Assembly (NCBI RefSeq): GCF_037890695.1
Contig: NZ_CP149571.1
Coordinates: 3,316,001 to 3,380,000, forward strand
Direction: 5' to 3'
Origin: Aeromonas jandaei
GTDB lineage: Bacteria > Pseudomonadota > Gammaproteobacteria > Enterobacterales > Aeromonadaceae
DNA length: 64,000 nucleotides
The position numbers and the translations under genes were made by a program. Shown piece after piece: positions 16,638 through 26,022 of this stretch. The notes beneath the pieces were generated by a model that worked only from the letters and a program-made list of their open reading frames with translations, was not told the DNA's origin and made no database searches. The stretch's first letter is position 1; every line of letters begins with the position of its first letter.

Positions 16638-18337
16638 AGCACCTTCACCTGAGTCGTTTCACCACTCTGGGTATCCACCACATGTACTGCGCAGGACATG
16701 CAGGGGTCGAACGAGTGGACGGTGCGCACCACTTCCAGCGGCTTGGCGGGATCCGCCACCGGGGTGCCTACCAGAGATTGCTCGTAGGGGCCGGGTTCAT
16801 CGTTGAAGTTGCGCGGGCCCGAGTTCCAGGTCGATGGCACCACCGCCTGATAGTTCTCGATCTTGCCGCCCTTGATGACGATCCAGTGGGAGAGCATGCC
16901 GCGCGGCGCCTCTTCAAAGCCCACCCCGCGAAACTCTTTGTCCGCCGGGATCTCTGCCTTGATGTAGGCGGTTGTGTCCCCCTTGCCGATGTTGTCCACC
17001 AGCGCCTTCCATTGATGGGACAGGGTATCTTTGAGCACGCAGCAGCGCACCGCGCGACCGATGATGCGACCCATGGTGGAGTGCAGCTGTTCAGTCTTGA
17101 TGGCAGAGCCGGTGAGCGCCTTGTAGAGGCCGTTGAGCTGATCGAAGTGCGCCACCGTCTCCGGGTGTTTGGCGGCCAGCTTGACCAGGAGGTCTGCGAG
17201 CGGCCCCACCTCCACCACCTTGCCGTAGAAGGTGGGGGATTTGACCCAGGAGTATTTGCCGTCATCCTGCCAGCCGGTGTAATCGGGCTCGGTCTTGCCC
17301 TCCCAGGGTTTGAGGGGGGCATCATCCTTGTACCATGAGTGCTTGTTGCTCTCGGCGATGCCATCCATCAGCCAAGCATCCTGATGGCTCTCGATGGGGC
17401 GATAGCCGGCCAGATTGCCATTCTCGATATAGCCGCCCGGCATCAGGAAGCTGCCGCCGTTGGCGTCGGTGGGGAGCTCCGGCACGCTCAGGTAGTGCTT
17501 GGCCCCCTGCCCCAGGTTAAGCCACTCGGGGTAGTGGGCGGCTATGATGGCGGCATCCACCTTGTAGACCTGCTCGATGAACTCGCCGAGCCGGTCGATA
17601 AAGCTCTTCACATAGAGCAGCCGCTCCAGGTTGAGCACACTCGGTGCATCCAGATTGATGGGGTTGGCCACGCCGCCCACCGCCAGATTCTGGATGTGCG
17701 GGCTCTTGCCACCGAGGATGGCGACGATGCGGTTGGCATCGCGCTGGCACTCCAGTGCCTGCAGATAGTGGGCCACGGCGATGAGGTTCACCTCCGGGCT
17801 CAGCTTCATCGCCTTGTGACCCCAGTAGCCGTTGGCAAAGATGCCAAGCTGGCCGCTGGCTACCAACGCGCGAATTTTATCCTGCACCTTGGTCAGCTCG
17901 TCGGCACTGTTGAGGGACCAGGTCGATACCCCCTTGAGCATGTCCGCCGCTTTTTGCGGATTGGCCTCAAGGGCCGCGGTGATGTCCACCCAGTCCAGCG
18001 CGGAGAGCTGGTAGAAGTGGACGATGTGATCGTGGATGTTGTGGGCCGCGATGATCAGGTTGCGAATGAACTGGGCATTGACCGGCACCTTGGCGCCGAT
18101 GGCGTTCTCCACCGCCCGCACCGAGGCGATGGCGTGAATGGAGGTACACACCCCGCAGATACGCTGCACTATCATCCAAGCATCGCGCGGGTCGTTGCCC
18201 TTGACGATCTCCTCCATCCCGCGCCACATGGTGCCGGACGACCAGGCCTTGGTGACAACGCCGCCTTCGATTTCACAGTCGATACGCAGGTGACCCTCGA
18301 TGCGGGTGATGGGGTCTATGGTGATACGTTGGCTCAT
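16634..18337 (-). CDS. hybC: [NiFe]-hydrogenase-2 large subunit HybC
   Basis: Catalytic large subunit of the membrane-bound H2-uptake hydrogenase. The 567-aa protein is close to E. coli HybC along its whole length ([20 protein letters not shown]...). Nickel ligands: C61/C64 in RICGVC and C546/C549 in DPCMSCAVH. All four are Cys codons, so this is not a selenocysteine [NiFeSe] enzyme despite the nearby sel genes. Cleavage by HybD is expected after H552, removing 15 residues. It has no signal of its own and leaves the cell interior with Tat-bearing HybO. Confidence 0.97.
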   Translation of the reverse strand: MSQRITIDPITRIEGHLRIDCEIEGGVVTKAWSSGTMWRGMEEIVKGNDPRDAWMIVQRICGVCTSIHAIASVRAVENAIGAKVPVNAQFIRNLIIAAHNIHDHIVHFYQLSALDWVDITAALEANPQKAADMLKGVSTWSLNSADELTKVQDKIRALVASGQLGIFANGYWGHKAMKLSPEVNLIAVAHYLQALECQRDANRIVAILGGKSPHIQNLAVGGVANPINLDAPSVLNLERLLYVKSFIDRLGEFIEQVYKVDAAIIAAHYPEWLNLGQGAKHYLSVPELPTDANGGSFLMPGGYIENGNLAGYRPIESHQDAWLMDGIAESNKHSWYKDDAPLKPWEGKTEPDYTGWQDDGKYSWVKSPTFYGKVVEVGPLADLLVKLAAKHPETVAHFDQLNGLYKALTGSAIKTEQLHSTMGRIIGRAVRCCVLKDTLSHQWKALVDNIGKGDTTAYIKAEIPADKEFRGVGFEEAPRGMLSHWIVIKGGKIENYQAVVPSTWNSGPRNFNDEPGPYEQSLVGTPVADPAKPLEVVRTVHSFDPCMSCAVHVVDTQSGETTQVKVL

Positions 18338-19521
18338 ACGTTGGCTTTCCCTCGGGCCTGATAATCTTGGTGAACACGTTCAAGTGATGGCAGTACCGGC
18401 AACAGCCGGATCAGCAGCAAATAGGCACACACTTCGATGGCAACAAAGCCAAGGGAGATCAGCACCTCCGTCGCGGAGGGGAAGTAGTGGTAGCCATTGC
18501 CGGGGTTGAAGGCGATCAGGGAGTAATCCAGTCGCCAGAGGGCTGCACCCAGCAGCATGCTGAGGGCTCCCAGAAAGAGCATGCGCGAGTCCCGGCGGCT
18601 CTTGTCCCAGTGGAACACCAGCAGCGGGAAGATCATCAGCGCGATCTCGCTCCAGAACAGAATGGAGTAGCGGTTGAACTCGGAAAGGTATTCCGACTTG
18701 TCATGGATGACGATTTCGGCAAAGCGCAGCGCCACAAACAGGATCAGGAAGATGTCGATCACCTGGGTCAGTTTGTAGAAGAGCGGCTTCTCGTTGGGGC
18801 CACGCCCCGCCAGCCCCGCCTGCACCAGAGAGCCCTCAAACACCACGATGGAAAAGCCCATGATGAAGGCGGTCAGAAGCGAAAAGACCGGCAGCAGCTC
18901 ATAGCTTTGCCAGAGCGGATGGATCTTCTCCCCCGCCACTATCATCAACGAGCCCATCGAGGATTGGTGCATGGTGGGCAGCAGTGCCCCCAGCGCCAGA
19001 ATGAAGAACATGATCTTGTTGAGCCGCGCCATGGAGGTTTTCCAGCCGAACTTCTCCAAGAGCACGGGCGCAAACTCCAGCGCCATCACCCCGATGTAGA
19101 TGGTCATGCAGACCGCCGTCTCGAACAGCACCGAGGAGGTGTTGAAGTGACCGGGCAGGTAGAAGTACGGCAGGTTCCAGTAACGGCCGACGTCAATGGT
19201 GATGGAGAGGCCGCCCAGCGAATAACCGAACAGGCTCGCCAGCAGGGCCGGTCGCACCAGCGGGTGATACTCGCCCCGGTTGAAGACGTAAACCGCCCAG
19301 GCCAGCGCCCAACCACCGCAGGCGAAACCGGTGCCTATCAAGAGGTCAAAGGAGATCCAGAGACCCCAGGGATAACCCCCGTTCAGATCGGTCACAGAGC
19401 CCAGCCCGAAGATCAGGCGCTTGAGGATAAGCATGCCGCACAGCACCGCAAAGGGTGCCAGCACCAGCACAGGCCAGCTGACCAGCTTGCCGCCAAGGGG
19501 ATGTGCCTTGTGGTTACTCAT
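18334..19521 (-). CDS. hybB: Hydrogenase-2 membrane subunit HybB (NrfD/PsrC family)
   Basis: An integral membrane protein (395 aa, about ten hydrophobic helices) that links HybA/HybO to the menaquinone pool. It closely follows E. coli Hyb[77 protein letters not shown]. Start [12 protein letters not shown] chosen by that match; the frame is open 21 codons further upstream within hybA. Overlaps hybA by 8 nt and hybC by 4 nt. Confidence 0.96.
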   Translation of the reverse strand: MSNHKAHPLGGKLVSWPVLVLAPFAVLCGMLILKRLIFGLGSVTDLNGGYPWGLWISFDLLIGTGFACGGWALAWAVYVFNRGEYHPLVRPALLASLFGYSLGGLSITIDVGRYWNLPYFYLPGHFNTSSVLFETAVCMTIYIGVMALEFAPVLLEKFGWKTSMARLNKIMFFILALGALLPTMHQSSMGSLMIVAGEKIHPLWQSYELLPVFSLLTAFIMGFSIVVFEGSLVQAGLAGRGPNEKPLFYKLTQVIDIFLILFVALRFAEIVIHDKSEYLSEFNRYSILFWSEIALMIFPLLVFHWDKSRRDSRMLFLGALSMLLGAALWRLDYSLIAFNPGNGYHYFPSATEVLISLGFVAIEVCAYLLLIRLLPVLPSLERVHQDYQARGKANV

Positions 19522-20545
19522 GATCCTTGCCCCCTTGCTGTTTGCCTTGATCGACCGACGTCCCCTTGCCCTGATCGTGACCATCGTGACCGTTCTTGGT
19601 GTTGCGACGGATAAGGACGGAGAGACCGGTCAGCACCACCATTGGCAGCACCATCCCCTTGTAGAGGGTGTGCTGGATATGCTCCGAGCGCGCACCGGAG
19701 GAGAGTTCCGGCAGATCGGGCATGTCGAGCTTGGTGTAGGGCACCCCGGCCAGCACCAGCACCTGGGTACCGCCCCCCTCCTTCTCGCCATAAACGTAAG
19801 GCTGGTAGTTGGGCACCTCGTGCAGGTAGGGGTCGTTGGCCTTGAGAGTCTGGCGCGGATAGGCATATTCGCTGCCCGGGGTGGCCAGCAGGCGACGCCT
19901 GGCCTCGGCCATCAGCTCCTCGCGGGTGCCGAAGATAACGGCACCGGTCGGGCATACCTCGACACAGCCGGGCAATTTGCCCTGATCAATCCGCTCAAGC
20001 CCCTTCTGGTTGCAGAGCTCGCATTTGTGGATCGCCCCGAACGGGTTGTCGTAGTCATATTTGGGCACGTCGAACGGGCAGCCCACCATGCAGTAACGGC
20101 AACCGGTACAGACGCTCGGGTCGTAGTGAACGATGCCGGTCTTGGGATCTTTTTTAAGGGCCTGCACCGGGCAGACGGAGACGCAGTTGGGATCGACGCA
20201 GTGCATGCACTGCTTCTTGATGTAGGCATAGCCATCCACCAGCTGATCCTTGTGCTCGCCCGCGCCGCTCTTCCACACCTGAATGATGTTGTTGGTGTAG
20301 GGGCTCAGCTTGTCGTTGTTGGACCAGGTCTGCTCGCCCGCCGGATTGGCCGGGTTGCCGTTAAGGCGCTGGCACTCCGCCACGCAGGCCTGACAACCGA
20401 CACAGAGGGTGGAGTCGTAGAGCATGCCAAGCGCACCGGGAATGGGTGGCTTGTTTTTGGCAGCCGCCAGGGCTGTGCCGGGCACAGTGGCCCCGGCTGC
20501 CAGCGCGCCGACGGAGGCAAATTTGAGGAAGTTGCGTCTGTTCAC
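19514..20545 (-). CDS. hybA: Hydrogenase-2 ferredoxin-like subunit HybA
   Basis: A periplasmic electron-transfer subunit of 343 aa. Tat signal [19 protein letters not shown]. Four cysteine clusters predict four [4Fe-4S] centres: [37 protein letters not shown] and CELC with GCVEVCP. A C-terminal hydrophobic segment ([15 protein letters not shown], about 298-312) anchors it. It lies between hybO and hybB as in E. coli and is separated from hybO by 2 nt. Confidence 0.96.
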   Translation of the reverse strand: MNRRNFLKFASVGALAAGATVPGTALAAAKNKPPIPGALGMLYDSTLCVGCQACVAECQRLNGNPANPAGEQTWSNNDKLSPYTNNIIQVWKSGAGEHKDQLVDGYAYIKKQCMHCVDPNCVSVCPVQALKKDPKTGIVHYDPSVCTGCRYCMVGCPFDVPKYDYDNPFGAIHKCELCNQKGLERIDQGKLPGCVEVCPTGAVIFGTREELMAEARRRLLATPGSEYAYPRQTLKANDPYLHEVPNYQPYVYGEKEGGGTQVLVLAGVPYTKLDMPDLPELSSGARSEHIQHTLYKGMVLPMVVLTGLSVLIRRNTKNGHDGHDQGKGTSVDQGKQQGGKDHE

Positions 20546-20547
20546 GG

Positions 20548-21681
20548 TTACTCCTCCCGTGACGGATGCTGCCCGGCTTCATGGCGCTTCTGCTGGCGAC
20601 CGAGTTCACGCACCGTCATCAGACTCACCCCGACCAGCACCCCGAGGGCACCGCCGATCAGCGCGGTGGAAGTGGGAGAGATATGACCCCCCTCCTGAAT
20701 GGCCACATCGGGCTTGTTGACCCGCGGGGTCGGATTCTCAACCTTGGCAAGCTGGAAGATCCCCTTGCTGAAACCGACACCCTGTTCGTTGCAGCCGTAG
20801 CAGGGATGACCGATACCAACGGGCCAGATGCCACCACCGATATCACAGAACTCCAGAGTCGAGCAGTTGCCGTAGGTCTCCGGCCCCTTGCAGCCCAGAT
20901 GATAGAGACACCAGCCCTGACGGTGGCCCTCGTCACCGAACTCCTTGGCAAAGCGACCTGCGTCGAAGTGCGGACGGCGCTCGCAGTTTTCGTGGATGAG
21001 CCGCTCATAGGCAAACAGCGGGCGATTCTTGGCATCCAGCGCCGGCAGCTTGCCGTAGGTGATGTAGTAGGCGACCGTAGTAAGAAAGTTGTGGGGATTG
21101 GGCGGACAGCCCGGGATATTGATGATGGGAGTGCCAATATTGCCGAGCGCCTCTTCAAGACTGACAGCGCCGGTCGGGTTACCACCACTTGCAGGGACGC
21201 CACCCCAGGCGGCACAGGAGCCGATGGCAATGACGGCAGCCGCATCGGCAGCCGCGCGGCGAATATGGTCGACGATGGGCTCACCGGCCACCATGCAGTA
21301 GATGCCGCCATCTTTGAGCGGAATGGAACCATCTACTACCAGCACATACTTGCCCTTGTAGCGGGTCATGGCGTTGTGCTTGTTCTCTTCAGCCTGATGG
21401 CCAAATGCTGCCGAGAGCACCTCGTGGTATTCGAGGGAGATAGTATTGAGGATCAGGTTCTCGATGGTGGGGTGAGTGGCCCGCAGCAGCGACTCGGTAC
21501 AGCCGGTGCACTCCTGTGCCCCTATCCAGATCACCGGCGGCCGCTCGGGGCTGGTGAGCGCAGTGGCCATCTTGGCGACAGCATTCTGACTTAATCCCAG
21601 GGTTGCGGCCATCCCGGCGCACAATTTCATAAAATCACGGCGATTAATCCCATGAGCCGATAAAAAATTATCCTCGACCAT
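20548..21681 (-). CDS. hybO: [NiFe]-hydrogenase-2 small subunit HybO
   Basis: Fe-S small subunit, 377 aa. Tat motif NRRDFMKLC near residue 13; its signal carries HybC out as well. Fe-S ligands are visible in [38 protein letters not shown], the distal cluster region around [10 protein letters not shown] and [14 protein letters not shown], and [15 protein letters not shown]-terminal helix ([18 protein letters not shown]) anchors it in the membrane. ATG 21681 is preferred to GTG 21705 by the match to E. coli HybO. First gene of hybOABCDE. Confidence 0.96.
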   Translation of the reverse strand: MVEDNFLSAHGINRRDFMKLCAGMAATLGLSQNAVAKMATALTSPERPPVIWIGAQECTGCTESLLRATHPTIENLILNTISLEYHEVLSAAFGHQAEENKHNAMTRYKGKYVLVVDGSIPLKDGGIYCMVAGEPIVDHIRRAAADAAAVIAIGSCAAWGGVPASGGNPTGAVSLEEALGNIGTPIINIPGCPPNPHNFLTTVAYYITYGKLPALDAKNRPLFAYERLIHENCERRPHFDAGRFAKEFGDEGHRQGWCLYHLGCKGPETYGNCSTLEFCDIGGGIWPVGIGHPCYGCNEQGVGFSKGIFQLAKVENPTPRVNKPDVAIQEGGHISPTSTALIGGALGVLVGVSLMTVRELGRQQKRHEAGQHPSREE

Positions 21682-21760
21682 TCTTCTTATTCCCGTAGTG
21701 AGCACTTGTCTGATAAATGCTTAACAGCGGAAATGCTAAGGACTCACCTACTCCTCAGTA

Positions 21761-21774
21761 TTGATCTCTATCAA
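21761..21774. promoter_or_regulatory. FNR-type operator upstream of hybO
   Basis: The 14 bases TTGATCTCTATCAA match the FNR consensus TTGAT-N4-ATCAA at all ten specified positions. The site is symmetric and centred about 86 bp upstream of the hybO ATG, a sensible place for an anaerobic activator given a leader of about 45 nt. It predicts oxygen control of the hyb operon. I did not find a matching site before selA. Confidence 0.75.
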
Positions 21775-22022
21775 TTCCACAGGGATTGAACCTATTTACA
21801 GGGCGCGTCATATCACAAACAAACGCATTTACCCCCAAAGGGATAATCATGCCTTCATAAATTTAAAGTTTTTAATTGAATATAATTTAATTAATCGCGA
21901 AGCGAGCCAGGTCGAATTTTTCGATTAATGTAATCCCCGCAGCAAGATGAATAGCTGAAGAGATAACAAGAGGATGCAACAAGCGGGAAGTCGAAGTTAA
22001 AAATGCCTTATGTCATATACCT

Positions 22023-22145
22023 TTACTCACGATTTTGCATACATCCTTGCCATCGCCAGTTGTCATAGGCCCCATGAGCCCAACACGGAGGCGGCTTGGA
22101 GTGGTTCTCCAAGTAGCACAGCAACAGGTTAATCGGTTGCATCAT
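22023..22145 (-). CDS. Possible small ORF (40 aa), uncertain
   Basis: The frame begins with two ATG codons; AAAAGG lies about 8 nt upstream of the first. It encodes MMQPINLLLCYLENHSKPPP followed by a Trp/Tyr-rich end (AYDNWRWQG). I do not recognise it. The patch is also open on the other strand for about 25 codons, and its GC content exceeds that of its surroundings, so it may be a gene remnant, a structured RNA or chance. No transcript evidence can be read from sequence. Confidence 0.2.
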   Translation of the reverse strand: MMQPINLLLCYLENHSKPPPCWAHGAYDNWRWQGCMQNRE

Positions 22146-22486
22146 GAGTGATACCTTTTCGACAGGGCTATTTCTATAAACTGCACCGACCCAACTTGAT
22201 AATATATCTTCACTGGATCATTTTACGCACAATAATGCATTCCTATTCATTTAAAAACCCGAACCAATTCGACTGGTCTCGATAATGACATCGGCTTGGC
22301 AATGCCTTTTTTATAGAACACACCAAAAAATAGTTGCAGTTGTTAACAATACATCCATCACCATATTTACCTTGACGTCACCCACGTTAATTAACCAGCA
22401 CTTAAATATGAGCACCAACACTGTAAAATGATATTTATTCTTGTTTGCATGGGCTCACTTGAGATGAATCAAGAAAGATAAAAGTC

Positions 22487-22523
22487 GATAAAAGAAAAGC
22501 CAGGTTAATGATGCCCCTGGCTT
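22487..22523 (-). terminator. Leftward rho-independent terminator
   Basis: Stem AAGCCAGG (22497-22504) with CCTGGCTT (22516-22523); on the minus strand it is followed by TTCTTTTATC. It serves a leftward transcript, apparently that of the gene remnant ending at 22545. Confidence 0.65.
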
Positions 22524-22544
22524 GGCTGATCAAAATGCGCTCAT

Positions 22545-22661
22545 TTATGCCATGGTGTTGACCATGTAGCCATTTTGCGGCGGCTCCTGCGGCAGTTTGC
22601 TCCCGAATGCGCTGAGGAAATCCTGCAACGCAACCGGAGGAGACGGCAAGCGCGAGATAAC
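22545..22661 (-). pseudogene. 3' remnant of an unknown gene
   Basis: A 38-codon leftward frame has no start codon of its own and a stop immediately upstream. It ends ...LQDFLSAFGSKLPQEPPQNG then YMVNTMA. The composition looks like real protein. The stop is followed 22 nt later by a proper terminator in the same orientation, which is what the 3' end of a deleted gene would leave. I cannot name the family. Confidence 0.35.
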
Positions 22662-22805
22662 CTAAAGCTGGCGAAAGTAGCAGTAAAAAGGTGGAACTGA
22701 TTGAAGATGATGAAACATCAGAGGATATGCATGAGCTTTACAGAGTGGAGATAGATACAGAAAAGCGGCCTGACATGATCTTCTGTCGGTTGCACAAACA
22801 TATGA

Positions 22806-22827
22806 AAGGGAGGCATCAGCCTCCCTT
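22806..22827 (-). terminator. Terminator downstream of asr
   Basis: A perfect 9-bp stem AAGGGAGGC/GCCTCCCTT with a 4-nt loop, about 85 nt after the asr stop. T run weak on the minus strand (TCATAT). The core equals that of the hypB terminator. Confidence 0.65.
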
Positions 22828-22912
22828 GTTATTACAACTCTCCGCTTACTTCACTACCACCAAACTCTTTACTCGCGCTTGCGGTCTTGGTGACTCTGCT
22901 GGAGCCAAAATC

Positions 22913-23101
22913 TTATTTGGTTGCCGGTGCTGCTTTGGCTGCCGGAGCTTTGGCATGATGCTTGGTTTTATGATGTTGTTTTTTCACGACTTTGGTTTGA
23001 GTCGCTTGCGGTGCTGCAGCCTTGGTCGGGGTAGCTGCCATGGTGAAACCAGAGGTCAGGGCGAAAACTGCAGCTACTGCCAGGGGGATGATCTTTTTCA
23101 T
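22913..23101 (-). CDS. asr: Acid-shock protein Asr-like precursor
   Basis: A 62-aa exported peptide. Signal sequence MKKIIPLAVAAVFALTSGFT with an Ala-x-Ala-like cleavage region (TMAATP); the mature part is Ala/Lys/His/Thr-rich and basic (KVVKKQHHKTKHHAKAPAAK). This matches the enterobacterial Asr periplasmic acid-shock protein. Start ATG 23101, with AAGGAAAG upstream; the frame extends 13 codons further but without a signal-like start. A sequence fitting the RstA box lies about 100 bp upstream. Confidence 0.8.
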   Translation of the reverse strand: MKKIIPLAVAAVFALTSGFTMAATPTKAAAPQATQTKVVKKQHHKTKHHAKAPAAKAAPATK

Positions 23102-23194
23102 GGTCACTTTCCTTATTAGGGTAATGGAGCCGTTCTCCATGACTTCATCCTACGACCGGGTACGACGAACTTCCGTGTGTAGTTGGTGACGATA

Positions 23195-23208
23195 TGTATC
23201 CAAATGTA
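23195..23208 (-). promoter_or_regulatory. RstA-like box upstream of asr
   Basis: On the minus strand the 14 bases read TACATTTGGATACA. The reported RstA box is TACATNTNGTTACA; 11 of its 12 specified positions match. In E. coli RstA activates asr in acid. The centre is about 100 bp before the asr ATG. The match is read by eye; no rstAB genes are in the window. Confidence 0.5.
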
Positions 23209-23377
23209 CAAGTTGAACAGTGCAGCTTTATGAGATACCGGCGGTGTTGTTAACGCCTTTTAGCGAATAATGAGGAGTCGTTAGGATATGCAATACTAAC
23301 AAGCGTGATTGCACCTCACTTTTACGGCAAGATAATCTGTATTTGTGTTCATAAAATGACTTTTGCGGTGGGAATAC

Positions 23378-25759
23378 ATGGATCCAGTACAGCAACAAAA
23401 GTTGATTGAACAACTCATTCCCCAGCTGCGGAAAAAGAATTTCGCAGACATTTTTGCACAGCTCACTGAGTCTGAGAGCAATAACGGACGCTTTCTGCTC
23501 AAAATGGAGCTACAGCGCAAATGCGCCTCCTGCCGCAGGGTTATCGATATGCGGGACGCCCTGGCAGATGAGTGCCAAGTATATGAATTTAAAGGCATGA
23601 TCCACTTCATGCCGGCTGAGGCGATCAGCCTGTTCCAGAGCCAGTGCTTCATTTACCGTGATGACTACACGATGGGGGTCTACGAGGTGATGCAGCTGTG
23701 GCAAAAACAGCGGCAGCAAGCCCGGGTGAAAGGCAAAGCCACGGCGCAGGCCAACCCTTTCCAGCAATATGAAGTCAAGACTATCCCATTCGCCAGTTAT
23801 TACGGTCGTCGCCAAGAGCGTATGCATATCAGCTCACCTGTAGAGGTCAGGCTCAAAGAGGGTGCCAAACTCCTGGCCAAAACATCGGATCTTTCTCCTG
23901 AAGGCATTCGTATCTCGGTGCCTTATCTACCGACCTATCAAACCGGTGATCAGGTAGAGGTCATCTTTACCGGTTTGGAGCACGACAGTAACAATCCACT
24001 ATTACAACAACCTGTGCAGTACCAGATTCTGGGTGAGGAGAATAAAGAGGGGCGATTCTGGCTAATACTGATCCGAACTGGTGACAACCCGGCCTTTGAT
24101 ACCTTTATCAAAGAGTTTATCAAAGCCAATAAAGGCCATCATCGGATAAGCGTCGATCACCTGCTTTCCGCGGCGATCATCAAGGGGCACGAGCAGTTCT
24201 ATCTACCGCGCATGACAGGCATACCGCTCTTTTTTAGCTCGGGTGCAAACCCCAAGCTGGAGATAGCCCTGCGCAGCGAGAACAACCAGCACCTTCTCGA
24301 GTACTGGCGTGACGAAAAAAACCGTGACGCACTGGCCGGACTGTTTTCGGCCGACCGGATGAAACGCCTCTGCCCGGCACCGGGAGCCACCAGAGAAACG
24401 CTGATCTACAGCTTTGCCCATACAGTACAAAATAAAATCTACTTCTTCTCGGCCACATCAGAAGAGTTACGGCTAAGTGGTTTGACCAAACTGTTCTTTC
24501 AGGTGGGTGCTCATCGCCCCAGCTGGCGTGCCTATAAATTTTCACTGGAACTGTGTGAGTTGGCAGAAGCGGATCTGGGCCAGATTGTCGGGCTCGAAGA
24601 GTCCCAATTACATGACATCCAGTTGCTGGAGCGCATCAAACAGCTAGGTTATTGCGGTTTATTGCAGGAGATCAGCCTCGACGCACAACGAGAAGAGTTC
24701 CGTCAGGAAGGGGGGACAATCAACAATCCCAACGAGCTGCAACGATTTGGTCATGAACAAGAGCCCATGCCTTTCGAGATCGAGCTGCTGCAATATGTTC
24801 AGCTACGCAAAGAACAACGCTACATCCACAAAACGGAGATAACCATCAGCCACAATGGCAGATCCTGGCAGGGCTTAACCCGCGATATCTCCGCCCATGG
24901 TATGCAAATTGAGCTGGAAGAGGCCTTTATCGGTGAGAAAAACGATGTTGTGACCATTGCCCTGCCCCGGCTGCAGGAGCTGGCCAAAACGATGGACTTG
25001 CAGCATCTGCCTTACCGGTTGGTCAGCCTCAACATGACACGCACTGTGTTGCACCTTTGCGTTGAAGGGGATACAGCCCGCCACATTGGCCGACAGTTCT
25101 TCACTCTGCTTATCGAAAGTAACCAGAAAAAGCTGAAAACAGCCCCGGAACACCGCCGCTATCGCGGACTTGCCAGAGCTCTACGCAATATTTACACCAG
25201 CCATCTTTTCAACACCCCACTCTATGTCAACAAGCTCAATGGGAGTCCGAAGCCGGCATCTATTGGCAAATCTCTCAAACCACGTTCATTGCAAAGAGTG
25301 CTCACTGTTTGTACTGCGAATCCGGAGCATGGCAACCTCTATCCCCTGTTTCAGGGGGACTTGCTGAAAGAAGTGCTGATGACGCCGCTTCGTCATCAGG
25401 AACGAGATGACAAACCAAAGCAGGAAGAGGTCTACGTATCGTACGAGCAAACAAACTCAGGTTGGCCCCAAATCAAGAGCTGCCTCGCCAACTCGTTCGG
25501 TAACGTGCAAGAAAAGCGGCAATTTATCGAGCAGGCATTACAGCAGGGTGAGTTTTATTCAGTGCTGGTTGGCATCTCCCGTACCGGCCGACCAGACATC
25601 AATTTCGTCGCCAACGAGCTGGATACCATAGCCAAATTTGCTATCCACAAAGCGAAGAAGCTGGAGGAAGATCTATGGAGCGTGGTCGGGGTCAGTGAGC
25701 TGACTGATACGACAGAAGCCACGCTGTTCCGACTTGGTATCACGCAGCCATTAACCTAG
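23378..25759 (+). CDS. Large protein with two PilZ c-di-GMP-binding domains
   Basis: A 793-aa protein with no signal peptide or membrane helix. Two complete PilZ signatures are present: RxxxR at 144-148 (RRQER) with DxSxxG at 171-176 (DLSPEG), and RxxxR at 477-481 (RKEQR) with DxSxxG at 503-508 (DISAHG). The N-terminal 130 residues carry a CxxC (CASCRR) and unknown fold; the 215-470 and 590-793 parts are of unknown function. It probably senses cyclic di-GMP in the cytoplasm. It stands alone between asr and an integrase remnant, with no motility or biofilm genes nearby to suggest an output. Start chosen at ATG 23378, with GTGGGA upstream. Confidence 0.85.
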   Translation: MDPVQQQKLIEQLIPQLRKKNFADIFAQLTESESNNGRFLLKMELQRKCASCRRVIDMRDALADECQVYEFKGMIHFMPAEAISLFQSQCFIYRDDYTMGVYEVMQLWQKQRQQARVKGKATAQANPFQQYEVKTIPFASYYGRRQERMHISSPVEVRLKEGAKLLAKTSDLSPEGIRISVPYLPTYQTGDQVEVIFTGLEHDSNNPLLQQPVQYQILGEENKEGRFWLILIRTGDNPAFDTFIKEFIKANKGHHRISVDHLLSAAIIKGHEQFYLPRMTGIPLFFSSGANPKLEIALRSENNQHLLEYWRDEKNRDALAGLFSADRMKRLCPAPGATRETLIYSFAHTVQNKIYFFSATSEELRLSGLTKLFFQVGAHRPSWRAYKFSLELCELAEADLGQIVGLEESQLHDIQLLERIKQLGYCGLLQEISLDAQREEFRQEGGTINNPNELQRFGHEQEPMPFEIELLQYVQLRKEQRYIHKTEITISHNGRSWQGLTRDISAHGMQIELEEAFIGEKNDVVTIALPRLQELAKTMDLQHLPYRLVSLNMTRTVLHLCVEGDTARHIGRQFFTLLIESNQKKLKTAPEHRRYRGLARALRNIYTSHLFNTPLYVNKLNGSPKPASIGKSLKPRSLQRVLTVCTANPEHGNLYPLFQGDLLKEVLMTPLRHQERDDKPKQEEVYVSYEQTNSGWPQIKSCLANSFGNVQEKRQFIEQALQQGEFYSVLVGISRTGRPDINFVANELDTIAKFAIHKAKKLEEDLWSVVGVSELTDTTEATLFRLGITQPLT

Positions 25760-25944
25760 CCCCTCCTGACCAAGAGGCCAAGGTGCTGTCGAACCAACAG
25801 AAGCCATGGTTTCGCCACAACAGCGCAAGCCGTCAGCTTGTCTCGGGTATGCAGGGATTTTTTGATCTCTTTGCGGCGACCACAGGGGAGCGTGGTGACT
25901 TTCCGGTAATACCAGATGCCGTGGGGACTGAGCCAGAGATTCAT
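25756..25944 (-). pseudogene. Remnant of a phage-type tyrosine integrase (N-terminus)
   Basis: The first 36 codons or so encode MNLWLSPHGIWYYRKV then GRRKEIKKSLHTRDK. This resembles the N-terminal start of phage/island tyrosine integrases (usually M-L-x-x-S/T-P-x-G-x-Y-Y-F-R-x-V ... K-x-S-L-x-T-x-x-x). After DK the frame loses sense and stops near 25756; the catalytic R-H-R-Y domain is absent. It points away from ffs and begins about 80 bp past the ffs 3' end, the arrangement left by an element that inserted at ffs. Confidence 0.6.
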
Positions 25945-26022
25945 TGATGAGCTCCTCATCGTCCACACAAAGTGGATGACCAAGGGCTTTAGGAAGCTAA
26001 CTTATTGAATTGCAGAAACAAG

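Larger units (their letters stand above)
21775..22805. other. AT-rich accessory intergenic region with gene debris
   Basis: About 1 kb upstream of hybO has no full gene. Two patches are richer in GC than their surroundings: about 22040-22145 and about 22545-22690. Each holds a short leftward frame described separately. At 22095-22113 there is a 7-bp stem (CTTGGAG/CTCCAAG). The remainder is AT-rich and looks like decayed or horizontally acquired DNA. An sRNA cannot be excluded. Confidence 0.5.

Noticed and set aside
16634-16700. HybC as a [NiFeSe] selenoprotein because sel genes are adjacent
   Set aside because: The C-terminal ligand codons give Cys546 and Cys549; no TGA is in frame.
22691-23119. 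Rightward 142-aa frame across the asr region
   Set aside because: Its second half is the complement of asr and its terminator; composition (Cys/Phe-rich) is that of a shadow frame. The first 40 codons resemble nothing known to me.
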